From: Cornus controversa
Taxonomy: Eukaryota; Streptophyta; Magnoliopsida; Cornales; Cornaceae
Length of the DNA: 64,000 nucleotides
Assembly (NCBI GenBank): GCA_026545225.1
Contig: CM048848.1
Location: forward strand, 26,886,806 to 26,950,805
Reading direction: 5' to 3'
Below the pieces are notes generated by a model, which worked only from the letters and a program-made list of their open reading frames with translations, was not told the origin of the DNA and ran no database searches. The number at the start of each line of letters is the position of its first letter. The stretch's first letter is position 1. Made by a program: the position numbers and the translations under genes. Of the stretch, positions 23,270 to 34,046 are shown piece after piece.

Positions 23270-24117
23270 AGAAGTAGAAAAAGTGTGGTTGAGGAATTAA
23301 ATCGAACACTTGGTGTGCATAATTCTTTTGTAACCTTCAACCTCCTCTTTTCGATAATTTTTCCACCCAAATCGAACAAGTGAATGAACCAAATTGATCC
23401 CCCAAACTTGGTCTTCAAAAGTCCTCAAAAAGATATGAATAAATTCTTCAAAGAAAAACTTCACTTACTTTGATGTTGAACTTGAAAAAGTGAGAGCTTC
23501 CTTTGAGAACTAGTGATTTTTGATCCAATTTGATGTTGAAGTTGATGTTGATCAATGTTGAATTCTTGTTTAATAATCACCAATTGAAGAAATTAATTTT
23601 TTGGATGATGTAGGACTTGAATTGGAGTTCAAAGAGGTCTAGGATGCAAGTGGTAGCAACAAAGGATGAGAGGTGGCCTTTATAGGCCTTAAAAATTCGG
23701 GCAGCCCTTCCATGGGCCTGGGCGATCGATCCCCCCTTGGATGGGCGATCGATCGCCCACCTGCTGGTGGGTGATCACTTGAAAAACCATGGGGCGATCG
23801 ATCCCCCTCCTCTGGGGCTATCGATCCCCCTCCTGGATGCCTGTTGGACCTCCATCGCCCAAGGTCGACCGAGAGCACTATTTTTCACCCGTCTTGAGTT
23901 CAAATACCTCGGTACACCTCTTGGCATCCTCCGGAAGCAACTTATACATCAAAAACTCAAAGAAAAAAATATTAAAATGCAACTAGAATTGAAGAAAAAC
24001 TTAAGAAAACTAGAACTAAAAATTAAAATTAAAGAAAACTAAAGGAAATAAAGTATAAAAATACATACAGAACCTACAATTTAACGTCCGTAGGAGATGA
24101 TTGACTTTCTGAATGGA
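23270..24117 (-). other. Spacer between pol and downstream ORF of outer Athila
   Basis: Non-coding spacer. It includes an AAGTTTGGGGG tract at 23398-23409 and the GGCGATCGATCCCCC cluster at 23719-23870. Its pol-proximal end (CTACAATTTAACGTCCGTA near 24077) is shared with the nested element at 15680. The frames 23639-24042 lie over the palindrome cluster and are not genes. Confidence 0.65.
23719..23870. repeat. GGCGATCGATCCCCC palindrome cluster
   Basis: Four or five copies of a word centred on CGATCGATC or CTATCGATC with G/C-rich arms (23723, 23745, 23794 and 23818 as approximate centres), including a perfect GGGCGATCGATCGCCC. The nested element has one copy at 15359. The following block with TCGCCCAAGGTCGACCGAGA is shared by both elements. 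Confidence 0.85.
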
Positions 24118-24644
24118 TTAAGTCGGATAGACGGGATCCGTCAAGTCGACGGACTCTACGTCTCTTCTTGGCACACATCCTTCCACACAATGCTTCAACC
24201 TTTGGCCATTAACTTTCATCAAAGCAATTTCAAACAATTGCTATCCGGAAATGAGTCTCGAATAGGTAATGCATCGATCACCGGCTTAAACTCAATCCGA
24301 GATAAATGATCCGCAACCACATTCTCCGTCCCCTTTTTATCTTTTATCTCCAAGTCAAATTCTTGCAGCAATAAAATTCATCGAATAAGACGCGGTTTGG
24401 TTTCTTTCTTCGCCAATAAGTGTCTCAATGCTGCATGATCAGAGTAGACAACCACCTTAGACCCCAGTAAATACGAACGAAACTTGTCCAAGGCAAACAC
24501 TACAGCTAGAAGCTCTTTCTCTGTGGTTGTATAATTGAGTTGGGCATCAGAGAGAGTCTTACTAGCGTAATAGATGACATATGGCCGTTTCTCTACTCTT
24601 TGTCCCAACACTGCTCCCACTGCATAATCAGAGGCATCACACAT
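24118..24644 (-). pseudogene. Athila RNase H and pol C-terminus, integrase deleted
   Basis: RNase H frame 24378-24644: [15 protein letters not shown] (first Asp), [20 protein letters not shown] (Glu), [17 protein letters not shown] (Asp-His). It is followed, after one stop at 24378, by the linker with KGTENVVADHLSR. At about 24235 the frame jumps directly into the pol C-terminal wording KVNGQRLKH and ends near 24120. All of integrase (zinc-binding HHCC, DDE core) is missing between these. A frameshift near 24600-24644 separates it from RT. Confidence 0.85.
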
Positions 24645-25939
24645 GATTTCAAAAGGTAGAGCCCATTTGGCAATTGCATAATTGGTGCAGAAGATAATAG
24701 AGATCGAAGTTTTTCAAAAGCTTGCACACAATCTTCATCAAAGATAAAGGGAACATCTTTAGAAAACAAATGGCACAATGGTCGAGCCACTTTACTGAAA
24801 TCCTTGATAAATCTTCTATAGAACCCAACATGGCCTAAGAAGGATCGAACTTGCCTTACCGAAGTTGGATGAGGCAGAGTTGCAATTAGGTCGATCTTTG
24901 CTTTATCAACTTCAATGCCCCTCTCTGAAACAATATGGCCCAATACAATACCCTCTTTTACCATGAAATGGCTCTTCTCCCAACTAAGTACCAAATTACA
25001 CTCTCATCACCTTTGAAGCACAAGTGATAGATTGCTCAAACAGTGTTCAAAGGATGATCCAAAAATAGAGAAGTCATCCATGAACACCTCCAAGAATTTT
25101 TCCACCATGTCAGAAAAGATGGCCATCATACACCTCTGGAATGTAGCCGGAGCATTACATAATCCAAAAGGCATACGACGATAAGCAAAAGTACCAAAGG
25201 GACAAGTGAAAGTAGTCTTTTCTTGATCTTCTGGATCCATAGCTACTTGGTTATAACCAGAGTAGCCATCCAGAGAGCAATAATAGCTCTGACCAGCTAA
25301 CCTTTCAAGTATTTGATCAATAAATGGAAGAGGGAAGTGATCTTTCCTTATCATAGAATTGAGCTTTCTGTAATCAATACAAACACGCCAACATGTGGCA
25401 GTACGTTGTGGAACAAGCTCTCCCATAGAGTTAGGGACAATGGTAAGACCAGACTTCTTTGGAACCACTTGTGTCGGACTCACCCATGTGCTGTCAGAAA
25501 TTGGATAAATGATTCCTGCATCAAGTAACTTGACAACCTCTTTCTTTACCACCTCTTTCATGTTCTGGTTCAGTCGCCTCTGTGCCTCTCTGGTTGGCTT
25601 ATATCCTTCTTCCAGATAAATTTTGTGCATGCAAATTGAGGGATCAATGCCCTTAAGATCAGCAACACTCCATCCAATTGCTTCACGATGTTGGTATAAA
25701 ACCTCTACTAAGCTCTTCTCTTGAATATCTGTCAGATCAGAGGCAATTATAACAGGAAGAGTTTTCTGTGCCCCCAAAAATACATACTTTAATTTGTCAG
25801 GCAAAGGCTCCAACTCTAATTCTGGAGGGGACTCCAATGAAGGCACTAAGGGAGTGCTAGAGAGAGAAGGTAGTGGCTCAATTGGAATTCTCCAAGGTGG
25901 AGTATTCTGAATAGCATCCACTTTCAGCATAGAATGCAC
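24593..25939 (-). pseudogene. Athila reverse transcriptase with nonsense and frameshift
   Basis: Copies element RNA into DNA. The frame 25007-25939 carries the linker NTPPWRIPIEPLPSLSSTPL, the RT fingers ([20 protein letters not shown]), palm (MPFGLCNAPATFQRCMMAIF) and the catalytic box FMDD at 25073-25084. The frame 24593-24994 continues in the same phase with the thumb (LSWEKSHFMVKEGIVLGHIV) and connection. Two adjacent TGA codons at about 25004-25009 interrupt it, and a frameshift follows near 24620. The phase is the same as gag and protease, so a single Gag-Pol frame was ancestral. Confidence 0.9.
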
Positions 25940-26008
25940 TTCTTCACACGACCCTTCATCATTAATTTTCTCAAAGTCATAAAGAGACTTACATACCTCT
26001 AGGGAGTT

Positions 26009-26521
26009 TCAAGATATAGAGGATGAAACAAATTCCTCCACACATTCATCAATATCATCCATGCAGAACACATCAGTCTGATATGGGGGGTGTTGGATAG
26101 CATTGAACACATTAAGCTTGACATTCATGTTGCTAAATGAAATATCCATGATCCCCGACCTATAATTTATGCAAGCATTAGCAGTAGCTAAGAAAGGTCG
26201 ACCAAGGATCACTGGAATGTGCCTCTTCGGATTGTGAACCGGCTCAGTGTCAAGTACAATGAAATCAACAGGAAAGTAGAACTTGTCCACTTTAATGAGC
26301 ACATCTTCTATGATTCCTCAGGGCTGTTTTGTTGATCTGTCTGCAAATTGCAATACCACCGAGGTAGGCTTCAATTCTCCCAAGCCCAATTGTAAGTAAA
26401 CTAAATAGGGTAGCAAATTCACACTTGCACCAAAATCAAGAAGAGCTTTATCCACATGGTGCTCCCCAATAATGCATGAGATAGTTGGAGCACCAGGATC
26501 TTTGTACTTGGGAGGAGTACA
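26009..26521 (-). pseudogene. Athila aspartic protease relic
   Basis: The active-site motif reads ALLDFGASVNLLPYLV at 26400-26447 (DFG at 26429-26437); Athila proteases usually read D-L-G-A-S here. The downstream part 26009-26302 includes DFIVLDTE and HIPVILGRPFLATANACINY, the C-terminal protease hallmark. A stop (TGA) near 26318 splits them. It would mature Gag-Pol. It has the same phase as gag. Confidence 0.85.
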
Positions 26522-28365
26522 CTACTGAATTATCGAACTTACTTGTTGTGGCAGCATCACTTTCTTTGGCACATAGCTTTTAGAACGCCTTTTCTGAGTG
26601 CACAAGTCCTTCAAGAATTTAGCATAAGGAGAAATTTGCTTGATGGCATCAAGGAGTGGCAAATTAATCTTCACTTGTCGAAACACCTCCATCATGTCAT
26701 GCAGCTTGTCCCATTGCTTTCCCAATCTAGATACTTCAAGGAAACATTGTGGGAAAGGAGCCTTGGGCTCATAAGGAATTTCAGCACTTGGACTTGTGGT
26801 CACTTTTTCTTCTTCTTTCTTCTCACTCACCTTATTGTCAATTATTTTCCCACTTCTCAAAGTGGTAATAACTTGGACTTGCTCATGGTGTGGGTTGCTT
26901 GTGGAAGCTTGCATCCCTCTTGGATTAGCAATTGGTTGACTAGGGAGCTTCCTTTCTTCTCTTCTACTCAATGAAGTAGCAAGCTGTCCAAACTGAGATT
27001 CCAGTTTGGCAATGGATTGAGAATGCGAGTGCACTAGCTGAACTGTAGATTGTACTGTTGCTGCAGTAGCTTGCACTATCTCTATAAGAGAATCAAGCTT
27101 GTCAAATTTAGACAAGGTAAGAGTTAGCTTGTCTTCAAAAGCAGAAATTCTTTGGGCCATAGGACTTTGTGTTTGATATTGTTGTTGAGGCACAAAAGTC
27201 TTAGGTTGATATGATGGTTGCATTGCTGCCCCTTGATTACAGTAAGAAAAACCAGGATGATTCCTCCATGTGGGATTGTAAGTATTACCTCATGGAGGGT
27301 TCATTGGTCCAGTGAAAGTAGCTTGAACTTGCTCATGTTGAATATCAGAAAATTGCCCCACCGAAGGACAATTGCTCACATTATGCATAGGACTAGTGCA
27401 AAATTCACAAGGGCCTAGCAATGTAGAATTTGAAGCAGAAGGAGTTTGATTGGCAGCCATGATTGCTGCTACCTTCTGTGCAATTAAATCAATATCAGTT
27501 GGCATAGCTTCTGAAGCACCAACCTCAAAAATCCCATCAATTTTTCTGGTAGTGGCAGGTCTGCTAGAACGAGTAAAGGACACATGTTGTAGAGAGTTGT
27601 CACTAAGATTTTCAAATAAGGTCCATGCCTCTTCTTCACTCTTCAACATAAAAGTACCTCCACATGACGCATCAACCATTTGTCTATTGGCTTCTGTCAG
27701 CCCTTCATGAAAACTCTGCACTAGTTGCCACTTAGGAACTTGATGACGGGGACACTTCTTAAGAAGGTCCTTGAATCTTTCCCATGTCTCATAAAATTGT
27801 TCCCCCTCATGTTGGGAGAAACCAGTAATAGCACGTCTGAACTGATTGGTCTTCCCTATCGGAAAATACTTCTTGAGAAACTCATGTTGCATCTGAGTCC
27901 AAGTCGTGATAGAACCAGCCGGTAGAGAATTGAACCAATACTTTGCTTTGTCTTTCAGAGAGAATGAAAAAAGTCTCATTCTGAAAGCATCTTTAGAGAA
28001 GTTGTGAATTTTTGTAGTTGAGCACACTTCAATGAAGTCATCCAGATGCCTGTAAGGGTCTTCTTAAGTCAGCCCAAAATAAGATGGCAGCATCTGAATA
28101 ATGCTGGACTTGATCTCATAATTCTGTGCTGTGACATTGGGTAGTTGAAAACCTACTGGCGAGGTAAATGTCTCATGAGCAATCTAGCTCTTTCTCCATC
28201 AGCATTAGGAACAAGGTTGTTATTCCTTTCTTCTGCCATGTCTTCAATTATTTCTTCCTCTTGCACAATGGTATCAACAGGGATGTTCCTCTGTTGTCTG
28301 AGAGTACGTTCAGGTTCAGGATCAAGAGGTATCAAAGGATCAGCTACAGAACGACGACCTTGCAT
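26522..28365 (-). pseudogene. Athila gag with nonsense codons and one frameshift
   Basis: Capsid and nucleocapsid protein. The 28153-28365 frame is the N-terminus; 27290-28027 is the gag fold (AFRMRLFSFSLKDKAKYWFN) with the knuckle CEFCTSPMHNVSNC at 27368-27409; 26522-27223 is the C-terminal domain with a coiled-coil stretch and a PR-proximal tail. The 27290-28027 and 26522-27223 frames are in the same phase, split by a TGA at 27290-27292 (context fits CGA to TGA). A TAG at 26522-26524 separates gag from protease. A frameshift lies between 28027 and 28153. The nested element's gag is clearly related. Confidence 0.85.
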
Positions 28366-28487
28366 ATATTAGCCAAAAGCACCTGAAAAGAAAACAAAAA
28401 CAAAATTAAAAATAAAATATAAAAATTTCCTAAACTAAAAATCCAATTAAAACTAATTCTGTAAAATCCAATCAATCAAATAGATAA

Positions 28488-28505
28488 TCCCCGACAACAG
28501 CGCCA
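28488..28505 (-). other. Outer Athila primer-binding site, two mismatches
   Basis: The minus strand reads TGGCGCTGTTGTCGGGGA. Compared with the perfect tRNA-Asp site at 17837-17854, two C positions have become T. It lies five bases inside the 5' LTR. Confidence 0.85.
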
Positions 28506-28510
28506 AAAAT

Positions 28511-30026
28511 TGATTCGTGTGTGAGTGTGACTCAAAAATTATATCAATTAAAATTTTCCACACTTTGCAATAGAACGAATTCCTTACAGAATAGGGCTAT
28601 CAAAAGGGGTATCATACCTCAGGGATTATGGTCTGATGAGTTGGAATACGGAATTAATTCTAATTAAATTTATAAGAAAAGAATTCTGATTTTTAAACTA
28701 ATAAAAAAAAAAAAAAAAAAAATCAAAGTAAGATAGATAATGAAGATAATAGAAGAAAAATCTAGGGTGTTTGACTTCACCACTAACTCCACAATCAATG
28801 GTCAATTGAATCAACTATAGGGGAATTACATCATGCATAAGTGGTGTCGGTAGCTACAAGCTCACCTTCATCCGTCAAGAAGATAACATATGATTAAGGC
28901 TAAGCCATGGACTATCTTCGATTGGCATGGGCCATCTGCCTAACTACTCTAATCTAGGGTGCAGTATGGTTCATCTTCTCTAGGCATAATCCATCAAAGC
29001 TCATAACAATATATTCAGTGATTACCATTGTGTAATAATCCCTCTCATGATCACAGAAAACAAGAGAGATTGAGTTCAATAACAACAACTAAATATCTAA
29101 GACAAGATAAGAAATCATTGAGATTGAATTTACAAGACTTTTATTGCTCAATTCTATAATAAGAATCATCTGAATTACACAATCTATGCATGTATATAAA
29201 GGTCCCCAATAATTAAAACAATCAAACCATTGATGCTTTGTTAGGGCTACATCAAAACCCTAGTGGATGAACTAGCCGCTCATGGTAGAAGAAGAAGCTT
29301 CAACTGTTGAGGAAGAAGACATCATCTTTCTGAATTACGCGTATGACTTTGTTCTCCAATGGCTCTGCAATATGTTTCTGTTCTCTTCTCAACCCTCTCA
29401 GACTCTCCAAGCTCTGTTCTCTCTGTCTCTAATCTCTCCCTATCCAGCCTCCAAGTCTTCACTTTATTCCCCCAAGAGAATACACCAAAGTCCTAATCCA
29501 ATTAGGAATAAATTAGGGTTTCCTGCAGCACTAATCAGGTGGATTTTTCCTGCTGACTTCGGCCCAACTTTTGACCCACTAGAAGTTTGATTTACGAAAT
29601 TTTCGTGAAATACAAAAGTGTGCAGAATTAAATTTCGTTCAACCTTAAGCGAGAATTATGTCGATTTGAGGCTCAAAAATAAGACTTCTGGTCCATTTTC
29701 CAAAATGGGATTAAGACTGCATTATGCGCAGATTTGGGCTTTAGGCCCGAAGCCTTCTTAAGCAGCTGTAATTCTCTTGGACCTCTTTCTTGGGCTGAAT
29801 TGAGTTAAATTAAATGGTTGAGTGAATCTCCTTGATGTAGGCTTCATCTCACCATCTTGGATGTCTTCTTTAAATAACCAAAAGCTTGGTATTAACTGAA
29901 ATAATTATTAAGGCCCTGAAAATACAGAAGATACTAAAACAAAGTAAAATCACATAATAATCTATCACTAAGAGAATAAAATACATAAGTTAAGAGGCTA
30001 GAATGAGTAACATTCAACGCCTATCA
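28511..30026 (-). mobile_element. Outer Athila 5' LTR
   Basis: Length 1516 bp, TGATTCGTGTGTG...CGCCTATCA on the plus strand. It is followed by CCTAT at 30027-30031, the TSD. It contains a poly-A run at about 28704-28723 not seen in the partner LTR. The frame at 29282-29590 is LTR sequence, not a gene. Confidence 0.92.
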
Positions 30027-30868
30027 CCTATCTTTTGGGTACATTTAAATTCTCAGGTTATGAACCATATAGCCTAAGCGTTCTTGCAGATACAGGAGCA
30101 ACAGTCTATTGCTGCAAATGGAATGCCCTACCAGAAGAAAAATGACAAAAGATGAAACATCCTGTTCTAGTTATAGGAATTAACGACACTGAAACATTAA
30201 TCCAGTACAAAGCAAAAGATGTTTCAATTTGGTTAGCAGATAAACGATTTGTTATTTAAAATTTTTTATCTTTCCCGAATATGCATGGAGATTTTTTACT
30301 AGGTAACAATTTTCTTAATGCTTATTTACCTATGCATATTTATCCTAATTCTATTGTCTTAACTTTAAAAGAAGAGTTAATATTTATGCCACTATTAGAC
30401 AAATACATCTATCTTTGTGAAAAAAAATTAAGTCTTAAAAAAAGGAATGAAACACAACTTATTCAAAAAGATCATTGGCTTTTTAGAATACTTAAGCGAC
30501 AATTTAGTGAAAACCCACTAAAATTATGGTCTCGAAGTCCTTCCTATTGTACCCTCCAATTAAACAAATTGGATATTATAATACGGGTCAAACCAATAAT
30601 ATATCTTAGACAAGATATTGAAGAATTTGATAAGCAAATCAAATCTCTTCTAGAATTGGGACTAATTGAACAAACAACTAATCCTCATTCACGCCCGGCT
30701 TTTATGGTACACAACCATAGTGAGCTTGTGAGAAAACAACCTCGAATGGTTATAAATTATAAATGCCTCAATTAATATTTACAGTTTGATGGCTATTTTA
30801 TTCTTAGAAAAGTTTTCCTTATTAATCCAATAAGAGATGCTAAAATATTTAGCAAATTTGATTGTAGA
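30027..30868 (+). pseudogene. Pararetrovirus A protease and RT start
   Basis: Continues the virus after the Athila insertion. The protease site reads VLADTGATVYCC (D-T-G intact) at about 30088-30125. It is followed after a stop by the protease C-terminal part and the linker to RT (frame 30281-30775). RT fingers are visible as KPIIYLRQDIEEFDKQIKSL, PAFMVHN and PRMVINYKCLN, then, past a stop, the first palm segment with IFSKFDCRF at about 30845-30868, where it breaks off. The catalytic YIDD box is lost. The wording is Caulimoviridae-like rather than Ty3/Gypsy. The genus is not resolved. Confidence 0.75.
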
Positions 30869-31141
30869 TTCTCATAATTTTTCTCAATTTCTCACTTTCT
30901 TTCGATTGTAAATTTGCTTTCGCTGTGATAGTGTTTGTAAATGGAATCAGAGCCATTAACAGCTTTGAGCACACCAACAGGACATTATCACTTACATACA
31001 CATTTACAAACACAACCACAGCGGAAGGAAATTTATTATCGAAAGAAAGTGAGAAAACTTCTGAGAATTTACAATGCCCTCAGAGGTCAAGCCTTCGTTC
31101 CTTTTATAAACAAAAATTTTGTAGAAACTAAAGACCGGTGA
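30869..31141 (+). pseudogene. Possible viral leader end and start of first ORF
   Basis: Follows the broken RT. At 30942-30953 it reads TGGAATCAGAGC, one base from the TGGTATCAGAGC primer site used by Caulimoviridae. An ATG overlapping that site (30941) opens a 66-codon basic frame (30941-31141; MESEPLTALSTPTGHYHLHT). No promoter is visible upstream. I cannot name the protein. Confidence 0.4.
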
Positions 31142-32084
31142 TTGCTACAAGAATCGGTGTCTTTACTGTAGCCTTTTTGACTTTTGGAACAACTTTTTAC
31201 AGTTGAGCCAATAGACTACTGTGTATCTTTTGACTTTGTTGTCGGTAACTGTGCTACCGACAATGGGTTACAGTTGATAAGTTTTGTCATTTTTCGATCT
31301 CGTCGTGTGCTAGATGATGGTGCAATCATTTATTGAGATCTTTGAAATGATTTTTTTTATCCCTCCATCTGATTGATAAGATTGTGGAGTTCGTACTCAT
31401 CAAGTGGCAGAGATGATTCTGGACTTTGAGCATTTCAGGTTTTGTAGAAATGGTCGTCCATTATTGCATCATCTAAAATGTCTTAAGGTAAGTCCATTTT
31501 AAATTCAACAATATCTTTAAGAAAGGCTTAAGCATTAGCTAGGTGTTAAGACATATACTTAGGGTAATCAATGCTGAGATCTGTAATGAAGATTCTTCGG
31601 CCATCTGTTACAAAAAATGGAGGACACATGCTACTAAGGATTATTTTAGCAATCTCCTTTAAGTGAATAATGCTTTTGGTTGCTAGAGAAAAAAATACTT
31701 ATTCTGCTAGCAATTTCAAAAGAATTGAGCAATTTTTTCTGTTCAAATTCACTATTTTTTATAGCCTTTAGATACCAAATTTGGTATGGCTAAAAGAACT
31801 TTGTTTTATTTCTCCAACCAATAGTACTGGCTATCCAAATAGAGAGAGTTCTATTGTATGTCCAATGATGAGTTACTTTGAAGATCATGGATTTGTCCAC
31901 CCCCAAAAAAAAGTATCTGAATAATAACTTTATTATATTCCCCAATCGATAAGAGTTGGAATCCAAATAAGGTGTGTTCTAAGAATGAGCTTGGAAAACG
32001 TCATTTTTGTTGATGTACTCATGGTTTTCAAGAAAAAATTCATAAATAAGTTGAATCTGATCTTCAATAAAAAAATTTTTATTA
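31142..32084. other. Unassigned degenerate sequence
   Basis: About 940 bp with no frame over 60 codons. Near 31800-31860 and 31930-31990 there are two related stretches (CCAACCAATAGTACTGG and CCAATCGATAAGAGTTGG, each followed by ATCCAAATA) about 130 bp apart, hinting at an old internal repeat or a decayed coding region on the minus strand. Nothing ties it to the other elements in this window except its position between viral fragments. Confidence 0.4.
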
Positions 32085-32180
32085 AAGGTCCTTGAGAGAA
32101 AGGGGTCCCATTTTTCCTTATTTTTGCTCTATCCTAGATATGACATTTTGGAATTTATAAGGAGGATTATCACGATAGGT
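32085..32180 (-). pseudogene. Pararetrovirus B pre-protease fragment (array edge)
   Basis: Minus-strand viral coding sequence encoding the linker upstream of protease (around RIEQK). It is the truncated outermost remnant of the tandem array. Its left edge at about 32084 is a junction with unassigned DNA. Confidence 0.7.
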
Positions 32181-33112
32181 GGAAAGAGAAAGAAACCAAG
32201 AAAATCAAATACCCCAAACAGTTTATTGTAAGGACAATCCTGAACAAAATCCAAGCTTATCTGATGTTGAGATAGATCTCAACCTAATGACCATTAATAG
32301 AGAATTCAACATAGATAGAAAATTAGCCCAGAGGGAATTTATGCAAGATCAATAGAAAATCCAAAGAAAAGAATTATTTTCTCTATATTCCACCCTAGCA
32401 TTAAGCCAGATGAAGGAAAATTATTATAATCATCTTCAAAAAATTGAACAATTCATTCCCTTCTTCCAATAGAAAACAGAATAATTTCTTCTCCATTAAA
32501 ATTACAGTTTATGCCATTAGAATCGACTGTCATAGGTTGGAGTAGAGACAAGAAAGGAGTTCCATGGATAATTTTTTGGTTAAGATTTTTAGCAGGAGAA
32601 AACTGGTATTAATGCAAATCTGGTGATTGCAGATTTGGGTCGAGGAAATGTTATATTTTATTTGCATTTTGCTTCCATCAGCAGTATATAGTTTATTTCT
32701 TGTTTTAGTGTAGTATTGGGAAAGGATAAGTTTTTCCTTGATACAATTAATATATGCTCCTGAGTCTAAGAGAGCAACGGTTTCAAGGATAAACTCCTGA
32801 TTAATGACCAATTTGATTTGGACAAACCATTTTTGAAAATTTATAAGGTTAATTATTTTGTGGAATTTATTTTCTAAAGGAGGTCCATAGGTAGAAGGTT
32901 CTTCAATTGGAATACGCTCTAAGGGATCTTGTTGGGAGAAATGTTCTTGGACTTCTAGATCTTGAATTCAAAGCCTTAAGTCCTTGATTTCTCTTTTGAC
33001 CTCATGTATTTCTTCTTGAAGGTCCTGGAGAGAAAGGGGTTCATTTTTCCTTATTTTTGCTCTATCCTTGATATGACATTTTGGAATTCATAGGGAGGAT
33101 TATCATGATAGG
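32181..33112. repeat. Chimeric viral array, unit 1 (~932 bp)
   Basis: Plus-strand capsid-region piece (32181-32470; coding words NLMTINREFN and IPFF) joined head-on to a minus-strand protease-region piece (about 32471-33112). The protease motif reads LLDSGAY on the minus strand (frame 32530-32811). In-frame stops occur in both pieces. The joint at its left edge is the short shared word TGGA. Confidence 0.85.
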
Positions 33113-34046
33113 TGAAAGGAGTAAGAAACCAAGAAAATGAGGTACCCCAAACAGTTTATTCTGAGGACAATCCTAAACAAAATCCAAGCTTATCTGATGT
33201 TGAGATAGATCTCAACCTAATGACCATTAATAGAGAATTCAACATAGATAGAAAATTAGCCTAGAGGGAATTTAGGCAAGATTAGTATAAAATTCAAAGA
33301 AAAGAATTATTTTCTTCATATTCCACCCTAGTATTAAGCTAGATGAAGGAAAATTATTATAATCATCTTCAACAAATCCAAAAATTCATTCCCTTCTTCC
33401 AATGGAAAACAGAATGATTTATTCTCCATTAAAATTAGAGCTTATGCCATTAGAATTGACTATCATAGGTTGGAGTAGAGACAAGAAAGGAGTTCCAAGG
33501 AAAATTTGTTGGTTAAGATTTTTTATTAGGAGGAAATTGATATTAATGGAAATCTGGTTATTGCAGATTTGGGGAGAGGAAAGTTTATATTTTATTTGCA
33601 TTTTGCTTCCATCAGCAGTACGAAGTCTATTTTTTGTTTGAGTGTAGCATTTGGAAGGGATAAAACTTTCTTTGATACAATTCATATATCCACCTAAGTC
33701 TAAGAAAGCTATGCTTTCAAGATAAACTCCCTATTAATGACCAATTTGATATGGATAAACCATTTTTGAAAATTTATATGGTCAATTGTTTCGAGGAATT
33801 TATTTTCTGGAGGAGTTCCATAGGCAGAAGGTTCTTCAATTGGAATATGCTCTAAGGGATCCTATTGGGAGAATTGATCTTGGAGTTCTAAATCTTGAAT
33901 TCGAAGCATTAAGTCCTTGATTTCTCTTTTGACCTCATGTATTTCTTGTTGAAGGTCCTAGAGAGAAAGGGGTCCCATTTTTCCTTGTTTTTGCTCTATC
34001 CTAGATATGACATTTTGCAATTCACAAGGAGGATTGTTATGATAGG
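33113..34046. repeat. Chimeric viral array, unit 2 (~934 bp)
   Basis: Same structure and same joints as unit 1, roughly 90-95 percent alike by eye. The protease site is decayed: the Asp-Ser-Gly triplet appears as D-L-G on the minus strand near 33690. The frames 33402-33641 (plus) and 33419-33685 (minus) overlap here; the minus one is the viral protease phase. Confidence 0.85.

Larger units (their letters stand above)
11580..30026 (-). mobile_element. Outer Athila-type LTR retrotransposon, 18.4 kb with insert
   Basis: Minus-strand Ty3/Gypsy Athila element. Its 5' LTR is at 28511-30026. The 3' LTR is 11580-11958 plus 19289-20431, split by a nested element. The TSD CCTAT at 11575-11579 and 30027-30031 is perfect. 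Order from 5' to 3' is primer site, gag, protease, RT, RNase H, spacer, downstream (env-like) ORF, UTR, polypurine tract, LTR. That order and the tRNA-Asp primer site are the Athila pattern. Integrase is absent. The two LTRs differ by roughly 3-4 percent over the first 230 bp by eye. Without the insert the element is about 11.1 kb. Confidence 0.92.

Noticed and set aside
22051..23271. Plus-strand ORFs opposite the Athila downstream ORF
   Set aside because: Shadows of the intact 408-codon minus-strand frame.
28704..28723. Poly-A run as a retrogene or SINE tail
   Set aside because: It lies inside an aligned Athila LTR at a place where the partner LTR has an AAAATAAAAT tract, so it is microsatellite growth.
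30281..30775. Possible host gene of 164 codons
   Set aside because: The translation shows the pararetrovirus protease-RT linker and RT fingers (PRMVINYKCLN), continuous with viral sequence on both sides.
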